NCBI GenBank assembly: GCA_000711775.1
Contig: ARYC01017972.1
Coordinates: forward strand, 1 to 64,000
DNA from: Oxytricha trifallax
Lineage: Eukaryota; Ciliophora; Spirotrichea; Sporadotrichida; Oxytrichidae
Length of the DNA: 64,000 bases
Direction: 5' to 3'
Shown here: piece by piece, positions 24,601 through 31,600 of the stretch
Layout of the letters: every line of letters starts with the position of its first letter
Numbering within the stretch: the stretch's first letter is position 1
Position numbers and translations under genes: made by a program
Notes under the pieces: generated by a model
What the model was told of the DNA's origin: nothing
The model's database searches: none
What the model saw: only the letters and a program-made list of their open reading frames with translations

Positions 24601-25763
24601 GAATACTACTCTACAAGATGCGAGAAGGATGCTAACCAAAGAATAAAGCAATTTATTGACAAAACAAGAGTATCTCAATCAATGAAACAAATGGCAGAGT
24701 CAATAATAATTAAACCTAACTCAAGATCAGACATATAAATAGAGAAGATAGAGTTGTGGTTAAGTAAGATAAACTTCAGACCTCTCCCACATGATCCTAA
24801 GGTGCATTTTGAGTGATTAAATTAAATAGATTTACTATAAATTTCACATTAAAACCTATTAATAACCCCAACCCCTAACAAATTCCCTACAAATCAAAGC
24901 ACTTATAAACCTCATTAAGGGGTTTTGGGGTTTTGAATACTATGACTACCGAAGAATAGATCTTGAGAGAAATCTAGAATCATGGACAGTTTAAAGCTAG
25001 ACCTATGAACAAAAGGATTTTTTAGAAAACTGTAGGAGTCCCAGCCAAAATGGAAAAATTAACGACTAATTAGTTTTAAGAATTTAATTTACTGACAAAC
25101 TAAAGATGCCCTTAAAAGGATCTAAAACTAGAAGAACCTAAATAAGAATTAAAAGTATTTAAAGCTTTGGAATTAAATAAGAAAATTTTTGAAGCTCCAA
25201 TTGGTATGTATGAGAGAAAATCAGCTCCTCCACTTTCTCATAACTTTTAATTCAAAGAATTCAAGTTAAAATCTGATGAAAGAGTTGAAGAACACAATAA
25301 AAAGAGAATGGAAAGACAGGGTCAGGAAGAGAAATATGAATTTAAAGCTAGAGAGATGCCTAAGTTCCCAATGCCACCATCTCCTTAAAAATCTGTAATA
25401 AGTTCTAATGCTATAACTTTCAAAGGTATAATCAATATTTATCTAATTAAATTTTTAGAATTCAATCTTCAAACAGACAGAAGAGTATTAGAATTTAAGG
25501 AAAGAAAATCATGCCCACCTCCTATAAAGAAAGAAAACTTTCATGCTTAACCAATGCCAGATTTCCAAAAAGTAAGATCAAATCACTTCTAATTAATCCA
25601 ATACTAAATATTTTTTTAAGATTTATACAAGATAATTTATTATAATTTATTTTTTAATGAATATAAAAGCGTTTATAAATTTTTACAAAGGAAAGAAATA
25701 GGTTCATAAATTTAATAATTTATGAATAAACCTAATTAAAATTATTTAAAACAATAATACTGA
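15700..25763 (+). CDS. TPX2-motif protein gene interrupted by nested TBE transposons
   Basis: Residues 1-190 are low-complexity with a short coiled coil; a 22-bp IES (16277-16298) then restores the frame into a Lys/Ser-rich stretch. The frame runs to AGC AAT at 16738, where TBE-A begins. After TBE-A it resumes at ACT ATG ACT ACC, and the join keeps frame. The second half has several TPX2 cores: GQFKARPMNKRIFQKTVGVP, FNLLTNQR, ELKVFKALELNKKIF, YEFKAREMPKFP, EFNLQTDRRV and ENFHAQPMPDFQ. A 34-nt intron fits near 25426-25459. The last 60 residues after DFQK are AT-driven and the stop at 25761-25763 is tentative. Likely a microtubule-binding protein. Confidence 0.72.
16277..16298. other. IES, 22 bp, 10-bp pointer
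   Basis: TTTAACTTTT at 16267-16276 and 16289-16298. Removal turns a TGA stop into NFQTDKRKQKYS. The 10-bp pointer is nearly half of the excised length. Confidence 0.85.
16820..17884 (+). CDS. TBE-A 42-kDa transposase (DDE, Tc1/mariner-like), intact
   Basis: 354 residues, ATG 16820 to TGA 17882-17884 with no internal TGA. Catalytic triad: D in HADEAVF, D in LFVDNLSVH, E in FNWIEFYW. The last two are separated by 34 residues (DD34E), typical of the Tc1/mariner superfamily. An N-terminal helix-turn-helix DNA-binding region is expected but not distinct. Differs clearly from the TBE-B and TBE-C copies. Ends 9 bp before the convergent 22-kDa gene. Because the frame is intact, the product could act in transposition or in elimination. 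Confidence 0.95.
17894..18681 (-). CDS. TBE-A 22-kDa protein, with a 26-nt intron
   Basis: Starts MESMNDVMKRVQAQ. A GTAAGA...CTTTAG intron at 18127-18152 splits the gene; the same intron position fits TBE-B and TBE-C. Conserved blocks across copies: VGLFLPTKEGTKISF, IPNYPEISVTNLY, LSNKLPKR and, after the intron, SGTGIFLMKE and ESMNIDAGAGSKRR. Function unknown in the literature I know; it is a standard TBE gene. The intron allows all three TBE copies to be read through to a lysine-rich C terminus. Confidence 0.85.
18768..19057. promoter_or_regulatory. TBE-A divergent intergenic region: conserved block plus GTAC repeats
   Basis: 18768-18830 matches a block in TBE-B (inverted, about 21645-21705) and TBE-C (31616-31672), including TATAGGAGGTCAACCT. 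Next, 18889-19057 has four to five copies of a unit like GTACTTAATTAGGAGCA. It lies between the divergently transcribed 22-kDa and 57-kDa genes, so it probably holds both promoters. Confidence 0.5.
19247..24816 (+). CDS. TBE-A 57-kDa zinc-finger/kinase-like protein, split by TBE-B
   Basis: Two exonic parts, 19247-19624 and 23747-24816, are rejoined if TBE-B plus one ATT is removed. The second C2H2 finger (YDCFECHKQYPHTRDLKKH) spans the join and is perfect only after removal. The first finger is YFCELCERDFAHKSSWYRH. A kinase-like domain follows: FVHRDLKPENIMLN (catalytic loop), IDFNRALR in place of DFG, and GTPGYYP. No glycine loop is evident, so activity is doubtful. A 1-nt frameshift lies between ATG 19247 and an in-frame ATG at 19339; from 19339 the product is 451 residues. 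Stop TGA 24814-24816. Confidence 0.85.
19764..21214 (-). CDS. TBE-B 57-kDa zinc-finger/kinase-like protein
   Basis: Starts near ATG 21214 (MAVNLN); a small indel soon after shifts frame, and the block MLNFGSTKK is open again. C2H2 fingers (CTTCEKSYTHSAKVKKH) are followed by a long open kinase-like region from LVPAKRKSNN to TGA 19764-19766. The catalytic loop reads HRDLNPENVML (Asn where Lys is usual), then VIDFNRALR (DFN for DFG) and GTPGYFP. Substitution of both the loop Lys and the DFG Gly argues for a pseudokinase. The gene is the best-preserved in TBE-B. Confidence 0.75.
21393..21705. promoter_or_regulatory. TBE-B divergent region: GGTACC/TTAATT repeats and conserved block
   Basis: Many copies of a unit like TTGGTACCAATTAA between 21393 and 21604, followed by the block shared with TBE-A and TBE-C (21645-21705). 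The repeat unit differs from that of TBE-A but matches TBE-C, defining two TBE subfamilies in this window. Confidence 0.5.
21781..22570 (+). pseudogene. TBE-B 22-kDa gene, frameshifted
   Basis: Starts MESFNEQMKRVEAQEM. Compared with TBE-C a frameshift occurs near 21890-21925, and a TGA replaces Cys in the AILCxEKK block near 21975. The intron (GTAAGC...TTTTTAG near 22308) and the C-terminal block MNIDAGAGTKRR are still recognisable. Not expected to yield a full protein. Confidence 0.75.
22577..23641 (-). pseudogene. TBE-B transposase with two in-frame TGA codons
   Basis: Starts MKNRNQRFLGSIYDEKY. In-frame TGA codons lie at about 23435 (codon about 69, after SGS) and in NIY-TGA-RNGI near 23270 where TBE-C has Arg. 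The C-terminal catalytic part (ISEDSGLETYVIHPRS, LFVDNLSVH, FNGIEFYW) is intact and open to the stop at 22577-22579. The first TGA is at the same codon as in TBE-C. Confidence 0.85.
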
Positions 25764-25913
25764 ATTTAAAAAATTATATAATGTTATTCATTCATAATTT
25801 TATCAAAAGATTATTTGTGTTATAATTTTAGTTGCATCAACAAATGATTTAAAAGACATAATCATAATTACAGTAAGTTATACTTTTAAAATTTAAAAGG
25901 AAATCAATTTAAA

Positions 25914-27447
25914 ATAATTTTATTAAGCTTAGTGTGGGTTCGTTTTACTCTTCTCTCAGCCTCCGATAACTTATGTCTTATATCTTCGAATTCTTTTACA
26001 TCAATACTTTCAAAATCCTCTAATTGTTTGTTAGGACTTAAGGTCTCTATTTCTTTCTGACTTGATTAAATTAAATTTATTATAGGAGCTGATGTGTTTC
26101 TGCCATGACCTTTAGTAGAAGTTTAAGGCCTTTTAATTTTCTATGCAGAGTTAAAATTGTGAGATTTAAATGGACTATTTTAAGTCGATTAAGTTGTCAT
26201 TTATTTTTTCAAGTCATTGCCTTAAAACTTAAATGCACTTAATTTCGAAGAATTCTTTCTTAACTACTAATCTTGCTCATTTAAGTTAAAGGAATCAGAA
26301 ATGTAATACATTGCGTTATCTCTAGCTTTTACTCTATCAAAGCCGACTGTTTTATCACTATTAAATATTTAATAATCATTTTTCTTACTTATTCTTTACA
26401 TGCCCTAAGAGATCATAACACTTGTGAGTATCTGCCATGTAAGATGGCATTTGCTATTGATTAGCTGACCTTTTTCTTTCGTGGTAAACTTAGTGTCTGC
26501 CTATATGTTTACCAAATTGCACATCTAAAAGTAAAAATAAGGAATACTATAAATATTTACGGCCAACATCAAGTTTAGAGTGAACATTTGAGAAATTTGG
26601 ATTGTAATCCCCACAATTATAAAAAGTTTGTTTTATCTAGTTTAGCAAGGTTTTCTTAGGCGACTCTTTACTCCATTCACTTTGAGGAATATTCTTAAAA
26701 GAAGAAGCAACTGTAGAATTAATATTAATCATAGCAACATCAGTATAGTTTGACATATATCTCTTTAATTGTTGCTTATTAGAAGGACTTCCCTATGTAC
26801 TTGAATTGAAATTTATTGCTGATGAATTTTTGTCATATTGGTTAAATGCTGATTGTCTGATGTCATTCATGACTAATTTTTGATAAGATTTTTAAGCGTC
26901 AGGAGATATCACTCCTCCAGCTACGCTGAAAGATGTACTATTTTTAGCTGATTGCATTCTACTTCTTGTCTTTCTAGTTATTGGAGTCATCAATCTAACT
27001 TATGAATTTTTACGAAAAATAAAATATAAAATATAAATTTTGTACCATTTATTGATTATTTTCGACTTCACTTTTCATTCTGTTGTTTATAAGATTTTTT
27101 TTTGTATTCATGTAGCTGTCATTTTTTTAACTTTACTAATTAAGCAAGATGCTTATTTCATCATCCATAGATTTATTTCTGTTTCTAGCTTTGATCTATA
27201 ATAATTATAAAAATATTTAATTCTGAATATTTTCAATATTATATCTAGAAATATGATTTGCTGTAGAAGTTTATGGTCTCATTTAAATTGACTTTTGCTG
27301 ATTATTTAGATCAGCTCCGTTCTCTAATTCATGAATTATACTTGAGTCTATAGATGATTTCTGTATTTATTTTAAGTTTTCCATTCTTTGTTTATATGTT
27401 AATGAGCTCGTTCCCTTTTTTTGTTATAATTTTAATGTTATCATCAT
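25914..27447 (-). CDS. Hypothetical protein with coiled-coil C terminus
   Basis: From about ATG 27447 (MMITLKLQQ) the frame passes a possible intron near 27190-27220. It then needs a 31-bp IES (27011-27041) to reach MTPITRKTRSRMQS, a 36-nt GTAAAT...TTTTAG intron near 26543-26578, and a second 31-bp IES (26364-26394) to reach SDKTVGFDRVKARDNA. It ends with a charged helix (EFEDIRHKLSEAERRVKRTH) and TGA 25914-25916. No family recognised. The frame is also open upstream of the chosen ATG, overlapping the end of the next gene (27476), so the start is uncertain. Confidence 0.55.
26364..26394. other. IES, 31 bp, pointer TATT
   Basis: TATT at 26360-26363 and 26391-26394. Removal joins LLGHVKN to SDKTVGFDRV and removes a TGA. 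Confidence 0.65.
27011..27041. other. IES, 31 bp, pointer AATTTT
   Basis: AATTTT at 27005-27010 and 27036-27041. Removal joins QQMVQNS to QVRLMTPITRK in frame. Confidence 0.65.
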
Positions 27448-27475
27448 TCTCTTTTCAAGCGTGCATTCTTTATTG

Positions 27476-28335
27476 TCAATCAAAGAATAGTTAAATTTAA
27501 AAAGAAAATGATTTCTATATTTATTCGTAAATACATTACTTTTTAGGTTTGTGTTTCTTCCTGGGCATAATTCCATAATTTTCAGGATTTATGGAATACT
27601 TTTGTGTTTAAAATTCGATCTGCTTAAATTAAGGATTGTAATGACCTATTGGTGGTCCTGAGCTAGAAATTTTACTATGGTACGATATTTTCTCTCTTCC
27701 AGAAGCTTGGAATGCATAACTTCCTTATTTACCCAGCTGGAGGCTCAATTAGTTTTTCTCAGATGGATATAATTAGCTGTTTTCTTAGCCATTTATAGAG
27801 CTAAAAAATAAAATTAAAAAGACTGATTAACTAGTTAAAAAAGAAATTGCATCTATAGAATGGCAACTGATACTATAAAATGGCAGTATTCCCTAAATTT
27901 ACTTACTTCTTATTGAATCCATTGCTTGCATTCATTTAGTTGATTGTATTTACATAATCTTAAGCTTATTACTGGCCTTGCTTTGCCTTGAGTTCATCGC
28001 CCAATCTCTTTTTCTCTACTTCGACATATAGAATTTTCTCAGCTAATTACTCCACTGATGTCTTTGTTGTGCCTCTTTCTTCTTAAGCCATTCTTTTCTC
28101 CCTGTTTCTTACTAATAAATGCCTTTGGCTTTAAATTTCCTCTGGGTTCATGAAAAATGAATTTCTCAAAATAAAAAAAATAATAATCATAATTTCTAAA
28201 TTATCTAATTATGAAATATTAATTTAGTGGGTTCTTGGTAAAACACAAATAATTATTGATAGTAGATTTCCCTCTTCTGGAATACATGGGAGTTCCTTAG
28301 CCAGACTTAGCAGTGAAACCTGAGTCAATTATCAT
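27476..28335 (-). CDS. STPG/SHIPPO-like ciliary repeat protein
   Basis: ATG 28335 (MIIDSGFTAKSGQGTPMYSR). A 61-bp IES with pointer AATTT (28165-28225) must be removed to join KNPLN to SFFMNPEEIQ. Next comes a coiled coil (LAEKILYVEVEKKRLGDELK), then a GTAAGT...TTTTTTAG intron of about 100 nt. The C-terminal half contains SSSGPPIGHYNPQF, resembling the PGPGxYxP repeat of sperm-tail PG-rich proteins that sit on ciliary microtubules. Last residues and stop (TGA 27476-27478) are uncertain because the frame of the next gene overlaps here. Confidence 0.6.
28165..28225. other. IES, 61 bp, pointer AATTT
   Basis: AATTT at 28160-28164 and 28221-28225. Removal restores the frame between the N-terminal segment and the coiled coil. 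Confidence 0.7.
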
Positions 28336-28696
28336 ATTTATAAATTAAATATTAGCGAAATTATATAGAAATAAAAAAACATTAAACTTAAATCTTTATT
28401 GTGTAATAAAGTAATATTGCTTTCTCCCTGGTTAGCCTACTGAAGAAATCATTCTAGTCTTTTTTATTTATTTAAAAAGAAAATATTTTATTAGTCTATT
28501 TAATAATAAATTCATATTATTTTGTCAATAATGTCAGAGACATATTAAAACTTAATTGAATTATCCAATAATTTGAAATAATATTTATAATAAGAAACAA
28601 CTTGTGTATATTAAGTCATCTTGATATAATATTTTATAATTTTTTAATAGTCTTTTGAAAAACTAAAAAAAAGTAAAGCTCAAAGATTAGTGATCA

Positions 28697-31600
28697 ATGG
28701 TAGATATCATGACTGATGAGTACGCTGAGAACTCCTTACCTCAATAAGAGACAATCAAAAATTTATAGCCTTACATCCTCAAAGAATTTAGAAATTACAT
28801 TCTCAAAAACAAAAATGCTAAAGTTTGTTAAATTATCAATTTATTAAGAGAAAGTAATTAATTGTTTAGTTTATAAAGTAAAGAAAGTTACTATAAATAG
28901 CTGACTTAGGATGCGCAGACGGAAAGAACGATGCTAAATTAATCTTAAATTAGCTAATTTAGGTAGCAAGAGAAGAACTTTCCAAGAATTTCCCTATTAA
29001 TATATTCATGAACGACTTGCCATCCACTAGTGCCTCTACTATAATTAAGAATGTATCATAAGAGATTCATGATTAGAACGTTTATTTCTATGCAGTGCCT
29101 AAGTCCTTCTATGAGAAGCTGTTTCCAGAAAGATAAATTGACGTGTTCCTTTGCCTCACTACAATTCACTGGCTTGATAAAAAGCACCCGGTCCCTATTT
29201 ATGAGTACGTGGATGACTATAGCATAAAGAGCTACTATCATGTGGATGAAGCTCATAAAAGTTACATAGACAGCAAAGTTTATCAGCATCAAGAGCAAAC
29301 ATTACAGCGATTTTTAATACTCAGAGAAAAAGAGATTGCTATAGGAGGAATGATCTTCATTGGGAATTTATTATAAATTAAGAATATCATTTATAATTTA
29401 CAAGTTAGATGCGAATAAGCAAATCTCTAGTAGTCATTGTATGTGTTCTCATAGCTAAGAAAAATACTAAGATAGATCCTTGATGAAATAATAATATAAA
29501 TATTTTCATATAACTTTTATGTGATGACTTCTATGTGCCTACATCTGTAGTAAACAAAATGAATTTGAACATTCAAAACCCCAAAACCCCTTAGTGAGGT
29601 TTATAAGTGCTTTGATTTGTAGGGTATAGTTGGGGTCTTATTGGGGTTAGTAGAGAAATTAGGTCAAATTGCAAAATGAGAAATAGAAATTAGCGAAATT
29701 TAGGGTCTATTTATGATGAGAAATATTTAGATTTACTGCTTCAGCTTAGGTATGGTACGAGTATTAATATAGATTAAGTCAAACCAGTATTGAATTATGC
29801 AGCTATTGCTAAGCTCTTTCACAAGAGTGCATCTTCTTTTAGGTATCACTGCATTTTAGCTGTTTAGCATTTTAATTCTGGTACTTGAAAGCATCCTGCT
29901 AGAAAATAAAAGTTCTCACAGCATTATATTGAATACCTCTGTGACTCTAAGACTTTAAAGTATTGGGCACACTTTCCTCTAGACTAGCGAGCTGTAATGT
30001 TTCATCGCAAGTTTCCTGATATGCGCATCTCTCCATAGACTATAGCCAACATTTATAGAAGAAATGGTATGACTTTCAAGACTGTCAACAGAGTGAAGAG
30101 AGTGATTGATTTTACAGTGCCATTTTATAGTAATAATTTAAACTATATACATGATTAAATGCAGAGAGCTATTGATAATAACATCAAGTTCATACATGCA
30201 GATGAAGCTGTGTTTACTTTCAACACTTTTATCAATAAGTCAAGGTATAAGAAGTATGATAATATAGAAGTCTATGACTAAAAAGTGAAGGTAGTCACCC
30301 ATGCAATTTTAGCTAGTATAAGTGAAGATTCAGGCCTAGAGAGTTATGTGATTCACCCTCGCTCTATTAAGCGAGAGTAGTATATAGAGTTCCTACATAA
30401 GCTCAGAGAGAAGTATAGCAACCAAGAGATCATCCTGTTTGCTGATAACCTATCAGTTCATAAGACTAAGGAGTCTAAGAAAGCTTATGAAGACCTAAAC
30501 ATAACTCCTGTTTATAACATTCCTTATAGTCCTTAATTTAATGGAATAGAATTCTACTGGAGTTAAATCAAGACTCACTACAAGAAGCTGCTGCTCTATC
30601 ATCTTATGCATGACTTGCCTATCGATACAGTAGACTTGATTCAAAGCAGCTGTAAAGAGTAAGCGTAGATAAGACAACAGTTTGTGCGAGAGAAGGAAGA
30701 ATGAATGTTTATAAATAAGTTTTAGATTTAAACGAATGAATATATTCACATATTAAATTGGCCCATAAAGGGGTTTGGCTTCTCTTTCTTCTCCTCTTCT
30801 TAAGGCTTGCTTGGACCCATATTTCTTCTCTTTGTGCCAGCTCCTGCATCTATGTTCATTTCTTCTAGCTTTTAGACATCTTTATAAAGTCTTTTGCTCA
30901 CTTCATAAATAGTCTATGACTTTCTCTCTCTGTGAACCTTCGCATGCTCTTTCATTAGGAATATACCAGTTCCAGGTTTCCCTACAAAGTTATGAATCAA
31001 AGATTACTAGAGAGGAATGGGTGCTTCTTAAGCTCAGCGAGCCAGGTCTCGCATATTAGTATGCCTTGCTTCTTTTAATCTTCAGGAGAAATAGAATACC
31101 GTTTCTTGTGAGCTTCTTCAATGATCTCTCTGAGATAACTCTCTCTTAAAGTGCCAAGAACTCCAAAGAAGAAGCTCCTTTCTGGAAGCTTGTTAGAGAC
31201 GTGTTTCTTGGTAGGAAGATAAACTACCAACTCTTCATCTTTCATCGCATCCTCGTAGAGATTAGTGACTGAAATCTCTGGGTAGTTTGGTATATCTATC
31301 AACTTTATTTCACTGTTTTTGAAGGCTTTCTTCTCATCGCAGAGTATAGCTAATAAGAATGAAATTTTGGTACCTTCCATCGTTCGAAGGAATAAACCCA
31401 CTATAGCATATGATTAAGTATATGTCACATGCTTACCATGCTAAGTGAGGTATCGATAGAGATCTTCCTTGCTCCTAAATCTTGAGATCATTTCTTAAGC
31501 TCCAACCCTCTTCATAGCAGTACTTATAGATTCCATCCTTGGTCCTTCTCTTGTTATTGAATTTCAAATTTCAATATATAGAGTTCTGGATCCTACTGTT

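Larger units (their letters stand above)
16739..24935 (+). mobile_element. TBE-A, telomere-bearing-element transposon, split by TBE-B
   Basis: Left end CAAAACCCCAAAATCCC, right end the inverse; terminal repeats about 80 bp, starting with telomeric C4A4 repeats. Flanked by AAT on both sides (16736-16738, 24936-24938), the 3-bp ANT duplication known for TBEs. Own length about 4075 bp once TBE-B is removed. Gene order: 42-kDa transposase (+), 22-kDa gene (-), repeat-rich spacer, 57-kDa zinc-finger/kinase-like gene (+). Transposase and 22-kDa frames are intact. TBE transposases are known from Oxytricha to take part in developmental DNA elimination. Confidence 0.97.

Noticed and set aside
22577..30739. 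TGA as selenocysteine in the TBE transposases
   Set aside because: No reason for selenocysteine in a DDE transposase, intact TBE-A has no such residue, and no SECIS-like element was evident; shared inactivation is simpler.
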